NCBI RefSeq assembly: GCF_964204645.1
Contig: NC_134025.1
Span: forward strand, 10,793,001-10,857,000
Direction: 5' to 3'
DNA: 64,000 nt
Source of the DNA: Tubulanus polymorphus
Lineage: Eukaryota; Nemertea; Palaeonemertea; Tubulaniformes; Tubulanidae
How positions within the stretch are numbered: the stretch's first letter is position 1; the number at the start of each line of letters is the position of its first letter. The translations under genes and the position numbers were made by a program. The notes beneath the pieces are model-generated. The model was not told where the DNA came from, made no database searches, and saw nothing but the letters and a program-made list of their open reading frames with translations. Of this stretch, positions 12,536-24,493 are shown piece by piece.

Positions 12536-15500
12536 GCCTATAGCCTACGTATCGAATATAATGCACTCGTGCCATGACAAAAATTACAAACAGACAGAGA
12601 AGATACTTTCAAAACATGTTCTGGATCTAAATAACCATAACATTTACAATACACTTTTGATTTGATAATTGATTTTTGGGAGCGTGCACTACGTCATCAA
12701 GATATCAGGGTAGACAAGTTACCAGTCAATTCAATTCCAAAATCGATATATTCAAATACACAATAACTTAGAACAGGTGCATTATATTATATCATCTATA
12801 TCATATCATTTGTTATCGACGATATCAAGCAAAATATATACAAGTTGTCATTTCAACGCGTCAATAAACTTTTGAGTTATAATTTCCTTGTTTATGAAAC
12901 AACTTTTGTCTCGAGTCTTCAATGTTCGTTCGCCCTGATACAAACACCAAAGAACAGCGAGCACTGTGTAGCAATGATTACTCCAAGGTGTATCCAATGG
13001 CTTCTGTATTTCGGGGGAGACCGAGTTTTCAGTTGGTACCAGCTGCTAGTGCACATCCCTTTGTCAAGGCGTACGGAACAGGATTATTAATGACTCCTCG
13101 TGTGGTATGCGACCCTGTGAACCATACTAAAATAACGCATTATTCTAGACTTCATCAATCATGATTTTGAAGGGCATCATTTTTCAAGTATGCAAATGCT
13201 GTCAAGACGTACCTAACGGTGTTAAAACAGCGATACACAGGCGTGCATATCAACCGAATACGCCGTTATTCGGCGCTTAAACTGGCTCAGAATTTCAAAA
13301 AACAACCGTTGTAGCATTGATTCGATCACCAAGCCAGTGAACGATCACACAAATCCGATTAGGCATGTTCATTCTCTCTAATATTAGCGTGTGTTTTGAA
13401 AAATGGTAGCGCGCGATTTCTCTTAAGTTCTTCTCGGGCTTTTTTCTCGCAAAACTATCAATCCATCGTTGTTTATCTTTTTGTAGCATTGAACACAAAG
13501 ATGAGAACATATTATAGAAGGGTTATGCATCTGTTCAATGCGTGTGTTATGAGAGAAAGGCAATCTTCTCGGCTGGATGTAAAACGAACCAAGAAGTATA
13601 TACATAATACACCGAGATACGCATATCAGTTCAATCTGTATTCGTCGTAATTAATCGAATGATTTAACTGTTGCATCAACGCACCGAGCCGACCGTCCTG
13701 AGTGGACATTCGAATGAGTTCCGCAGATGATCAACAACGGGTTCGGCGTAAATTCAATTTGGCCAATTCGAAATGGACGACGACGAGGCTATCGCTGATT
13801 AGCGGCAGCGGGGTTTAACTAATTCAGGGGCCGTGTATAATCGAGTAGGGTCGTGTACGCGGAGGTCAATGCTTTAACTGCATTTATGATAGCGACGGGC
13901 ATCTGAAAATCTCGCATCCCATCAGATTTCGCCGTCATCATCAGTAACATAGTAAATTGAATATAGTGATAAGAACATTTCTCGAGTGTATGTGTGGTTT
14001 GATGGTCGGACCGAGCGCCGACGTTTTGTTGTATCAGTACAAATAGCTAGCTAAACAAATGGCGAAACGCTTTGATCTTCGTATTCTAGGTCGAGTATAT
14101 AATTTGTGTGATAACCGCCAAATCTTGATTGACAGATAAAAAATGTTTTCCTTTTTATCATGCACAATTCAAACCGACAAGCAGGACAGTTCAAGCCCGA
14201 GGCATTATTTGATGAGGGTAAGTCTGGGTGCACTGGGACATAACAGGCTGAAAATTATTTAAAAAAAGTACGAGTCTCGCCGTGGAGCATCAGATATTTC
14301 ATTTCAATCAATCTTAATCAGCTTACATCCTTAGCCGGACTAGGATTTCAAGTGTTCGTTACTGTAGAATCCCCTTTCAAAGAATGATGTGGCAATGGGA
14401 TGGCTAACAATATTTCGTGTCGTCCCTGCAAAGTATGATTTTCTTCGGTCAAGCGAACCCAGCATACGATTTTACTTTTGGAATTATAACGAAGCCTCTT
14501 TCCTTCGATATTATTGTATCTTAAGTCTTATTTTCTTTGTTAACAGTATCAGCTCATTTGTTCGTTATAGAAATAAGCGTTGCTAAAGAATGAAGTGCAC
14601 TCCGGCGCTAAGCTGGGGACCGTACTCACGAAGCACCCGTAAGTTACGTGTCACGTTTAGTTAGGAGTGCTTCGTGAATAAGGACTTTTCTCTACGTATG
14701 AACTTACGTGCACGTGGCACGCATAGGCCTAGCCGCGGATCAATATTTTAGTGGAGTTGAAAAGTAGCCCGTGAGGGAAAACTGTTCTTGTTTCGATCAA
14801 AATGTCTTATAACATTTGTATACAAGCATACTTGAGTATAGATATTCAACATAAATGCCAAACGTCAATTTTGCGCCCGGTCTATGTCGACATTATTTTA
14901 GCAAATCATGAACTCAGAAAATATCTGCCAAGGCACCCGAAACACGGCTCCTAGGTATCCTGTATCAACACGGGCAAAACTTCTACTCAATATGCGAAAG
15001 AAACAACGTACATTTTCTAAGGCATAACAAATACTGAATTTTTATTTTCTTTTTGTTAAAAAAATGCAACAGTGTGTATTTCATCGGTTCGTACGTATTT
15101 ACATAATGACAATCGTCAATGAAAATAAACTATCTTTACATTTAAATAATAAATCGACAGATATCGTTTCGTTTCATCTACGAGAAATGATTACATTCGG
15201 TACATCAAAAATACATGTATTTTCGATATTATATACTACTAATTGTACGTTTAACACACCAACGCGTTAAATATCGAGGCAAAAATCTTCTAATTCTTTC
15301 TGAATCATGATTAGTCAGCAAAGTGACCGTTACTCCATCATTTTGGTTCTTCGTTATAAACTATCAACGCATATACATGTTGTATAAGGAATTCTTTATA
15401 ATTGACGTGGAGCGATTAAACACTTTCAATCTATAATTACAGTTCCGATGTGAAAGAAAAGTTCGACAGTTCGTTCTCGAAGCGGCGGTGTCGTCGCATT

Positions 15501-16220
15501 ATGCAAAAAAACACCGATTGAAAATAACATGATTTCGAAATGACATTTCGACTGTTCATAATAAAATAATTGCATGTTGCGCATTTTAAAAAGGTGTTGT
15601 GTACAGGCTTACGAAGCGAACGTACGTTAAGCGTATATTGACAGACGAACAAAAAGCCTTGATTTACGCGCTTAAACAATCTAATTGAACGGTATAAGAC
15701 CGTAAATTTTCAAACGGCGCACCGTAGCTTATAATTACGGCTTCGAATTCCTCGACCGAACGTATAGTACGTGTGTAGAACATCGGTTGTTTTCTTGTTT
15801 CCGACCAGAGCTGTGGCAAACGGTAATATATCATCGAGACGGAAAGAAAAAGAAAATTTATGCGCACGCACCGGCTGGCGCATAACAAGCGCACATGAGA
15901 CGCCGTTTTGTTGTTGGCGTACAATTGTCAATAAAACGCCATTGGGAACCTATTCAAGAATATTATGGAATATATACTCGACGGCCAGACTGCGCATACG
16001 TTTTTTCCTCATAAACAATATAATATTCTCTAAGCCATATAAGAAATACCGGAGACAAAAAAGTTTCACGTAATCACATTTATAATGCTATCGTATCATG
16101 TTACATATCGCCGATGGCGGAAATTTCTCTGGCACCTGCACTCTAACCACAAATACGAAATAACCCCTGCTTTGTTTTTTTTATATAGACGTCAGATGAT
16201 TTACTGACCAATTATATCGC

Positions 16221-16299
16221 CAGGGAGTCGAAGTCAGGCAATATCGAACAACCGCGTTGTGAGTTCGACTCCCTGACTTTGAGACGATCTTTTTTTTTC
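16221..16299 (+). other. Hairpin with tRNA-type B-box and following T-run
   Basis: CAGGGAGTCGAA (16221-16232) and TTCGACTCCCTG (16264-16275) form a perfect 12-bp stem around a 31-nt loop. The right arm contains AGTTCGACTCC, an exact match to the RNA polymerase III B-box consensus. A run of nine T follows from about 16291, as in a pol III terminator. No tRNA cloverleaf can be drawn because the T-stem does not pair in the usual way. It could be a small pol III RNA, a SINE fragment or a chance hairpin in the Frizzled 3' region. Confidence 0.3.
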
Positions 16300-17442
16300 A
16301 TTTACAATTACACATCGTATATTTTCCACATAGACGTTGCTTCATGCTTCATATCGTATTTTAACAGGTAATATATATATGGCGAAACACTTAACCCACA
16401 ATAAAAGAAAAAAACTGCAAATGTCCTCGCCAAGTTTTCTTCTGACGAATGTGGGGTTGGTTTCATCTACACGCTATATAGACTGATGTAATCTCGATAT
16501 ATGACTTGACTCGACATTCGAAATCGTAAAATATTCTCATAAAAGAAAAACAAATTTGTTTGAAAATGCTATTTCAACCGCACACAAATATACAAACAAG
16601 TGGAACAAAACGCTTGGCTCTCTTTTTCGAGGGACGAATAATAAGTCGTATCGCTCTTCAAGAATGTCGACTGCTGCACGGAGAATGAATAGCAATGCAA
16701 ATCATCCGAAAAGAAAACGATACAGAGGGTAAAATGAGGTTAATTTGCGACGAGAAAATATCGCCATTCACCGTAGGAATTGTTGGCCATTTTGTCATTT
16801 TTCAGTCAAAGAACGGCTTTGTAAAGCTATCGCCCTTCGTTTGAAATAACCAAAACATACGAGAGAGAGGGGAACGATTATTTTCATAAAAGCCGCTTAG
16901 TTTCAATGCGTGCACGCACTACACTGTAATATATCCGTCGAGTTTATACAGCAATGATAATCAGGTACCGCAAACACGCATGAAAACATTTCAAGATCAA
17001 TTTGCCAATCTGAATTTTGATGTACGCAATGAGCTTTAATAATCTGTATTTACACTGAATATCGCTGATTTTCGTTGATAGCCGGCTTCAAATTGGATTA
17101 GGCAATATTTATCCTGCGCAAGAGACGCGGCCCTCAATGTTTATACAAACACTCGTGCCCCCGGGTTATGTGCAGTTATGCCGAAATCGGTTTCCGTTTT
17201 GTAAATATTTATGAAATTGATATGCGATATTGTTCCACCGTATATGTATGTATATAAATATGTATATATACACAGACGTTATCATTTGACTTTAAAAAAT
17301 CTAGCCCTTGTCGTTGGACTTCCAAAGCCAGTTCCGATGGTAATTCCTACATGTCTATAGATGTATAGATGACATTTAGTTCGTTTACAGCCAATATTTC
17401 TTTCGATAGAGGTTTCTCTTCATCAAATCACTAGATATTATG

Positions 17443-19254
17443 TCACACACGAGACGTCGCCCCTTTCGAGAGTGACTTGTGGCCGCGCGTCTTCGATTTG
17501 TGGTGATGGTGGTTTATGTTCTGCGGGCCGGAAGGGGGTATGTACGTGGGGATGTTCGACTTCCTACGCGTGAAACTACGCACACAAAACGTCTTCCACG
17601 AGCCCCACGTTTTATAACTCCATATCCACATGCCGCTCGTTATTCCGACGACTAAATTCATGAATATCTGCAACATAAATACTTCCACTTTCGGTATGGA
17701 CTGCGGGAGCCGGCAGTCTTTCACGCCGCGTCCCATCGCTCGGCAATCTAACAACATGGCTATTTTCTTCCACTTGTCTAGATTGATGTATTTATAAAAG
17801 TAACAGCCGACTACGCACATCGCCGGGACTGTGTATAAAATGGAAAACACTCCGATTTTCGCCATAAGTTTCTCTAATTTACGAATGTTCGAGCCTTCGT
17901 GCTTTTGCTTGAGGTCCTTACGAATACTGAATAACGACGCGAAACCGGCTAATACGAACAGAGTGCCGATAATCAAGTACGCAAATAGAGGCCCTAGAAC
18001 AAAGCCAACCAAGGCATTTCTATCTTGATTGCCTACGTAACAGAGTCCGGTAAGTTCATCGCCATCAACACGACGCATGGTCAGTATGACGATTGTCTTG
18101 ATGGCGGGAATGGCCCAGGCGGCCAAGTGAAAGTAACTACTCAGGGCCTCGATGGCTTCCTGGCCCCATTTTCTCGCAGCAGATAAGAACCACGTTAAAG
18201 TTAATATGACCCACCATAGGTTACTAGCCATGCCGAAGAAATATAATATAAGGAACACAATAATACACCAAGTGCTCTCTAAACCTTCTTGGATCAAGAA
18301 CACTTGGTCGTTTCGGCCTCGATCGCAGGCTATAGCGTCTGGACCGGTCACGGCCCTTAGAATGTAGGCACCAGAATAAACAGCGTAGCACATTGACAAG
18401 AAAATGATAGGTCTCTCCGGATATTTGAATCTGGACGTGTCTATCAAAAACGTGAGCACAGTAAGCGTGGTGGCTATGAAACACAACGACGCCCAAACAG
18501 TCATCCAGATTTCGGCAAACATTTTGTCGTCGGTTCGGAAATTCACGTCCGTATCACATCTGGGCGCGCAAGAGTCGTTCGAGTAAGCCTTATCGACGTG
18601 GACGAATCTATCCGGGCACGTATCGGGCTGGTGCGTGTACCACGGCTTAACGGTCGGCTTTACGACCCCTTTCAGTATCGCTTTATCGTAAACATCGCTA
18701 CTTTTACCGCGCAATACTTCCAACAGATTGTACCATTCGCTGTTGTCCGGGTCCAGGAGACCTTCGTCAAAGCCGGCGCCGCCTCCGGCTTCCTCGGCGA
18801 CGTTGGGGGCTTCCATGCATAAGTTGGTCGGGTCGTTCCTCTCCGGTAGGTTATCACAGGACAGCATGCTCGGCCATCGAAAATTGAACTTCAACAGTAC
18901 CGGTTCGCATTTTGATTTTACCTCCAAACACATCGATCTACACACGGGAATTATCAAAGTTTCGTCGAGCTGTTCGGTGCACATAGGCGCGTACAGCGAA
19001 CACAAGAAAAACTGTAAAAGTTTCGAACAGCCAATTTCTACAAGTGGAATAAATTCATGTACCTGTATTGCAGCATCCTTTTGGTTTCGATGTCCGATCT
19101 GATTCGGCATCCTCGTCATATTGTATCCCATGTCCGTGCATAGCGGTATGGTGATCGGCTCGCAACGCCCATGCTCGGAGTCACGGTGGTCCTGTAGCGT
19201 TAAAGCCATCGGTGCGACCGCGGTCACGAGAAAAAAAAGCGGCAACACTCGCAT
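17443..19254 (-). CDS. FZD9/10: Frizzled-9/10-type Wnt receptor, complete, no intron in the coding region
   Basis: I start at the ATG at 19254, not the in-frame ATG at 19392, because MRVLPLFFLVTAVAPMALTL is an ideal signal peptide. This gives 603 aa. Residues about 31-150 form the Frizzled cysteine-rich domain, with all ten cysteines and the conserved GYNMTRMPN segment. A linker follows, then seven transmembrane segments with FRYPERPIIFL-like, MASNLWWV and HLAAWAIP motifs and conserved loop cysteines. The intracellular tail has KTWGSW, matching the Dishevelled-binding KTxxxW motif. It ends in TSRV, a class I PDZ-binding type terminus. Wording across the CRD and the seven helices is closest to vertebrate FZD9/FZD10, with FZD4 next. 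A histidine run (NHHHHK) lies in the tail. It is a plasma-membrane receptor for Wnt ligands. The upstream ATG would only add 46 unlikely residues. Confidence 0.95.
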   Translation of the reverse strand: MRVLPLFFLVTAVAPMALTLQDHRDSEHGRCEPITIPLCTDMGYNMTRMPNQIGHRNQKDAAIQVHEFIPLVEIGCSKLLQFFLCSLYAPMCTEQLDETLIIPVCRSMCLEVKSKCEPVLLKFNFRWPSMLSCDNLPERNDPTNLCMEAPNVAEEAGGGAGFDEGLLDPDNSEWYNLLEVLRGKSSDVYDKAILKGVVKPTVKPWYTHQPDTCPDRFVHVDKAYSNDSCAPRCDTDVNFRTDDKMFAEIWMTVWASLCFIATTLTVLTFLIDTSRFKYPERPIIFLSMCYAVYSGAYILRAVTGPDAIACDRGRNDQVFLIQEGLESTWCIIVFLILYFFGMASNLWWVILTLTWFLSAARKWGQEAIEALSSYFHLAAWAIPAIKTIVILTMRRVDGDELTGLCYVGNQDRNALVGFVLGPLFAYLIIGTLFVLAGFASLFSIRKDLKQKHEGSNIRKLEKLMAKIGVFSILYTVPAMCVVGCYFYKYINLDKWKKIAMLLDCRAMGRGVKDCRLPQSIPKVEVFMLQIFMNLVVGITSGMWIWSYKTWGSWKTFCVRSFTRRKSNIPTYIPPSGPQNINHHHHKSKTRGHKSLSKGATSRV

Positions 19255-21258
19255 CTTCTGCTGCTGAAGCCGCGTAGCTGGATAGCTACACTGAACGTAC
19301 GATTGTTTATCCGAGCTACTCCACGATAAGTGATCAATACGCGCACCGGCTACATCAAAGGATAGAAAGCAGCGCTTATACGGATGCGACAAAATCCTTG
19401 CAGGGGATAAAATACACTTTTCGTTAGAATACGCGCGTGTACGTGCTGCTTCGCGGCGCTGACATAACTACTAAATCATCTATCCGACCTGGTTCGGTTT
19501 TTAACCGGCTATTTTCTGTTCGTCGAATGATAGCCTTTACGCGTTGTGTGCCGAGGCGCATTTTGTTTTCGGTGCCTTTGAACATCGCTTTTCCCCATCC
19601 ATCATTGTCAAAAGTGTTGTGTAGCTGCCTAAACTAATCACCTCGTAGCTCCGCCTACCGATCTGCGCCTAACCGTACTTGAATGCGCTCCGTGGACGAT
19701 GATCAATCATAAACACAATATCACTTGACGGCTTGGAGGAAATCTTGCTTGTGAGTCATTAGTTCATTAATCATATACTTTTAGGTTCAGACACCATTTC
19801 TTCTCCTTTTTCTTTTTGGGTTCTTCTAGTATCGCTGCTAAGCGGTTGCGGTCCCTTTGCCGCAGCGGAAAGTCCTCCACAACCAAAACTGAAGTGTGAT
19901 CATCAACAAGCGAACGCGCGAAGAAAGCTACGCAAACCGTGCTGGGATTCTATACTTAAACTAATCTATAAGCGAAATGATTTATGACTTGGCATAAATA
20001 TTGCCTGTAAATATCAATGACCTGAATAAAAGAAATGATTGAATGGATAAAAGAAATGTGATATATGGGGCTTTGACAGGACAGTTGGACAAAATCATTA
20101 GGGGGAATTTCGCGTAATGATTTCGTTGCCCGAATGTTTGATCATAAACTCTCGGTGTCATATTTCTATAGATAATCGCCTCATTTCGATAAGCTACGAA
20201 TAAACTATGTTCCACTATCATCAAAAATATACGGGCTGAATTGATTTTATTCAGCGTATGATCGAAATGTATTTTTCGACGTGTGAGAATATTGAATTGA
20301 GTCCTGACGATTGGATTTTTTGAATTTCATTTCATTTGAGAACACGACTGAAGCATCACATCAAAGGGCCGACCTATCCTTCAAAAGTCCTAGGTTTATG
20401 AAGATTAGATTAGATCAAAGCTACTTGACTATTGACATCATAATTAAAATCATCGTCGAGGTCGAGGTCCATTTTGGATATTGTTTAAAATGACCGAAAA
20501 GGCCGCGATATTTTTGGCATACGGTTTTGGCATATGGTCGTTTCTTTTGAATACGTGCCGTTGACGATTTGAGTTCAAATGTTATACGTTCGTTTCTTTC
20601 CGAACCTAACTGTTCACGGGGGATAAATTTTCAAAAAATTTTCAATGTCACAATATTTTTACGTATATTTTTACGAGGTCGTTACCCCTGCGGATATTTG
20701 TGAATACGAACATACGGTACCGAATCAACGTAATTCGCGCCGACCCCCAGACATCATTAATCATTCGATTCGACTCAAAATAATAAATCACCGCCGTATG
20801 TTTCCTGCTCCCGGTTGTGGCTGAAATCTAGTACTCGTGTTGATGAAATAAATCGCTAAAAATTCAATCTTTACAAAGTAGCTTCCCACAAAATACGCAC
20901 AGATCTGAAAAATGTACAGAAAATGGAGTTGGTTAGCAAGTCAATAATAAATAACCTCTATTGGCTGATTCATTCAATGAATCAATGTGGCAACAATTTA
21001 GCTAAATACTACAACATGCCGTTTTTATGCCATAACAACCGTTACAATAATGTTTATATACATTGATACCTACGTATGCGTTGGGGTTCTGTGCGAGTCG
21101 ATGTGCACTACGTCATCAAAATTGGCGTTTCAAAATAACAATCACAATATGGTCAATTTTCACGTTTATTTTGTAATAAAATATATTTCATAACTCTGAT
21201 TTCATTTTTGATTGATGATTACTTTTGAAAGACTCTACGTCGTCAATATTTTTGGGCT

Positions 21259-21545
21259 CGGGGGCGGATCCAGAAATTTGAACATAGGGCAGTGTTTTCC
21301 CAAGTATATTCTTTATGTTTCAATGAAAAATACATTCTCCTGAGAAAAGAATGTTAGTCAGGGTCAAAATGTGTGCACTACCTACTATTTCTGGCAGACG
21401 CCAAAACAGCGATCGATACCACGAAATTGTGGTCAGTTTCATCATCAATATACGATTGATATCACTATCACATTACTAAAGCATTTTCGAATAAGGAGCA
21501 TGTGGATCGAGACCCCCTAAAACCCCTTTGGACCCGCCCCTGGGG
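21259..21545. mobile_element. Degenerate foldback element of the GGATCC-end family
   Basis: The left end reads GGGGGCGGATCCAG and the right end TTTGGACCCGCCCC, an imperfect inverse of it. Size and end sequence resemble the element at 12284-12535. No coding content. The right boundary overlaps the start of another foldback element. Confidence 0.45.
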
Positions 21546-21680
21546 CCGGTTGCATAGTCATGGCATAGACTTAAGACCAGTCTTAGACCAATTTAGTTTA
21601 TAGCCAATCTAACAACTTAAGACCAGTCTTCAGATTAAAGACCGATTTTGGACTTAAGTCTCGACTGTGCAACTGGCCCC
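21542..21680. mobile_element. 139-bp foldback element
   Basis: GGGGCCGGTTGCATAGT at the left and ACTGTGCAACTGGCCCC at the right are near-perfect inverse complements. The interior repeats 'cttaagaccagtctt', so the whole unit can fold into one long hairpin. A related, shorter structure occurs at 47770-47838. Confidence 0.55.
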
Positions 21681-22140
21681 AGTAGTTTAGTAAGTTGCCA
21701 GTCAATTCATTCAATCCATATTATATTATCTATTAAGCGATGTATATGTGCGATTTTTCAAGTCAATAAACTTTCAAGTTAGTTTTCTTGTTTAGTTTCA
21801 AGGGTAACTAACATGCATAGACCGTATACTAGTACAATACATTATTTTTGATTATGTCAATACATTACATTATTGATACATTATTCGAGAAAATCTAGAA
21901 TCTTCCTTCTCGGATATGCCCTCCGTCAACATTTGCATGGTCAACCCACTTTTCCGGGGGCTTGTCTCCAACCCTAATGTTTGGTAGGCTGCTTTTATAA
22001 ACTTTTCCTGCAAAAAGTAGATAGACCACTGCATCACTAGAGAAAAACATCACGTGAGACCGGAAGTCCATGATCGGAAATTTGACGAAAACAAGGTTAT
22101 CTATTTTGAACAGGGAATAAGAACTTATTTTTGTCTTTTT

Positions 22141-22370
22141 ATCTTAAAATAGGGATTGATCGTGCTATCTATTTGTTTGATAGATTAGATTTTTGTTTCG
22201 ATTTGGTGTCCCTTACAAACCCACCACACCTGCCGGGAGCGAAACAGGGGATTTGATTATGAGATCGAAGTACAGATATAGTTTTGTGATCGGCGGTCGA
22301 ATTTACAGAATTTTTGTTTAGATTGAAGTACTTAGTTGGAAATATGAATGGTTTATCCGATGTTATTTTA
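22141..22370 (+). repeat. Dispersed repeat, copy 1
   Basis: This about 230-bp sequence, with the core 'cctgccgggagcgaaacagg', recurs at 39011-39230 in the same orientation. It recurs reverse-complemented at 33292-33478, 34723-34852 and 34945-35134. Copies differ by many substitutions and indels, so the family is old. No ends, poly-A tail or coding region could be defined. Confidence 0.6.
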
Positions 22371-22506
22371 GCCAACTGGCACTTAGCTGGTTCTGATTCA
22401 CTGTTCAAAACATAAGCCTTATCTGAGATTCATTACGTATTTTGGAAAGTAAAATTCACGAAAAAAAGAACGTTTGTCTGGATGATGAAATCGTTATATT
22501 GTAGAA

Positions 22507-24493
22507 TCAGGGTGGGCCGCCCTGGAAGAAATTACCTTGAATGAAGGGTTTCTGCGGTTTACTAAAGCATTCACAACAGCCACCTGAGCGGCAAATATTC
22601 CCGGATCGACATGGTCCACACGCTCGAAAAGAACCATTGCATGCGACGTTTCTTAAACGCGCGAGTCTCCACGGCAAGAATCCCGGGCGACAGCAACACC
22701 AGAACAGGAGTGCCGCCGCGATAAGCGATCCTAAAACTGCCCATAGCGGTTTTAGAGAATCAACAGCAAACGGTGCTGAAATATCATTGATTATTACCGC
22801 ATTATTAGTGATGTTGTTCATGTACCATTTTCCGAAAAATTTCCGTTTGAAATTAACGTACCTGGAGTATCCTCGGGTTGCAAGGTCGTTGCAGTTGCCG
22901 CTTCAGTAGTAGAAATAGTAGTCGTGGGTTTGACTACGCAATACGAAGGACTGTACACGCTTTGATCACTTCCATCACGACAATTATCTGACAACGACAC
23001 GTCACATTTCAGCGTTTTACCCACGCATCGGCTGTTATTACATTGGATATACCATTTATCCATTTTGCAGTCACCTAAGATGGCACAATCTGCTCATTCA
23101 GAGACCTTGACGTTGGTTATGCAATTAATTTGGCTACTCTATATTCACTCATGAAGAGGGAGTTGACGTTGTTAATGCCAGGGGTGGATCCAGTGTCAAC
23201 GGAAAGGGGGCCTTTTTCCAAGCTTTGCTGCGATTTCGTTGTCACGATTTTAAGAACTTCTTTAATGGCGAAACAGCTATATATTGATATTTTTTCCAGT
23301 TGTTCAAGTTTAATTTTGACTTTTCTTCCGAACAAAACTCTGCATATTCAGTCCAGAATTTTTGGCTATAGAATTTTCAAAGGACCCCCAAAATCTAAGG
23401 GGGTTGTCTAGACCCCACAGATACCCCTCCGTATCCGCCACTGAATGCTTGATCAGATTTACAACATTTCACCTATATTCAAAATTTACTAAATCAGGAA
23501 ACGTAAACACTAGACTTAGATACGTTTGAGCAACAGGACCTACCGATGAAAAAGGATGTGTATTCAAACCAAAGACGCAGATCTCTTTCATCGGTCAGTT
23601 TGGTCGTTAGTGTTGAAGTAGTTGCTGGGCTTGGTGTTGATGTTGATGCTTTGGTCGTTGTTGGTATCGCGGAGGTCTGTGTGTGTGAAGTCAGCGTCAC
23701 GGTCGTCGAAGAGGCGCTGGTTGATTCAGCCAGCGTGGATGTTTGACCCGTGCTATCGGAGACTGTCGACGGCGTATCTCCTTCACTTGTCGTAGAAGTA
23801 GTTGCAGACGTGGTTGTAGCTTCTGTCGATTTTTTTATACTTGCGGACGATGATGTGACCTCGGTGGTTTTTGGAGAACTTGCGAAAGAGGTTGCGGTGT
23901 TGGTCGTTAGCATTGTTCTTACGGCGGGTGATTTCGGTGGCGCGGCAACATAAAAATGAATTTTGAAGACAGTAGCGTTTGAGTAAAAATCAACAGGAGT
24001 ACCGACACCGCAAATTGTCTTCGATGCTGATTTTTTTGCAGTTCCGTTGAAGACCTCGTAGATCTTCACGAATGCTGTTACGCAATCTACTGAACCGTTC
24101 CAACCGACCACGCGGAATGGCCAGCCCCGAAAGTGAAAAACCATCTGTTGGCCTTCGATGCCCGTTAGCGTCACCCAACAATTCAAATCGGCATCGCCCC
24201 ATTCGTACATACTATTATCGTGGCCTATGATTCCCCCAGCGTATGGATTGATCGTTTGATTGCAAATCGAAATCAGTTTATCTACAATGCAAAGTGTAGC
24301 TCTACACATCTACATTATATTCAATGAACCATGTACATCTACTTTGAAATCATCTACAAAACAATATTCGATGCACAATATATCTACAAAGATATTTGAG
24401 AATGATCCATCGATACTTACTGTACCTCGGCTGCGCAGTGACAGGAGGCGAGACTAACGAAATGCCAATCGCTGCTGCGATACACAGAAACAT
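22507..24493 (-). CDS. Single-pass membrane protein: CUB, Ser/Thr-rich stalk, LDLa, cysteine-rich tail
   Basis: The four exons (minus strand) are 24426-24493, 23544-24301, 22862-23074 and 22507-22775. Every junction is GT-AG and the phases agree, giving 435 aa. Exon 1 is a signal peptide (MFLCIAAAIGISLVSPPVTA). Residues about 35-140 form a CUB domain with four cysteines. A Ser/Thr-rich mucin-like stalk of over 100 residues follows and should be heavily O-glycosylated. Exon 3 encodes one LDL-receptor class A module with six cysteines and the acidic SDNCRDGSD calcium-cage region. Exon 4 holds a transmembrane helix (WAVLGSLIAAALLFW), then a tail with CCC, CCEC and other cysteines. CUB and LDLa modules usually bind proteins outside the cell; no ligand can be inferred. 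The gene is divergent from the metalloprotease, whose start lies 700 bp away. I do not recognise a named orthologue. Confidence 0.85.
23182..23448. mobile_element. Foldback element inside intron 2 of the CUB/LDLa gene
   Basis: AGGGGTGGATCCAGTG at the left and GTATCCGCCACTG at the right are imperfect inverse repeats, and 'gaccccacagatacccct' near the right end mirrors the G-rich left end. It belongs with the elements at 12284 and 21259. It lies fully within the intron and leaves the splice sites intact. Confidence 0.5.

Larger units (their letters stand above)
5446..17442. other. Long intergenic region between PAWR and Frizzled
   Basis: About 12 kb with no ORF showing domain-like composition or a coherent chain of exons. 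It must hold the PAWR 5' UTR and promoter on the left and the Frizzled 3' UTR on the right. Visible structure includes an ETS-like site near 7014, a GA-rich run at 9069-9113, a foldback element at 12284-12535, and a strong hairpin with a T-run at 16221-16299. The rest is unremarkable AT-rich DNA. Confidence 0.5.
19255..22506. other. Intergenic region upstream of Frizzled, with foldback repeats
   Basis: No gene is supportable. It should contain the Frizzled promoter and 5' UTR next to 19255, but I see no clear TATA box. Its right half carries two adjacent foldback elements (21259-21545 and 21542-21680) and one copy of a dispersed repeat (22141-22370). The remainder shows nothing recognisable. 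Confidence 0.5.

Noticed and set aside
12228-12665. 145-codon ORF
   Set aside because: It spans a foldback transposon and has no domain-like features.
17831-19102. Plus-strand ORFs over the Frizzled gene
   Set aside because: Antisense shadows of the Frizzled coding region.
19255-19392. 46-residue N-terminal extension of Frizzled from the in-frame ATG at 19392
   Set aside because: It would bury the signal peptide internally; the ATG at 19254 gives a typical Frizzled start.
23546-23953. Val-rich plus-strand ORFs opposite the CUB protein stalk
   Set aside because: Complement of the Ser/Thr-rich repeats of the minus-strand gene.
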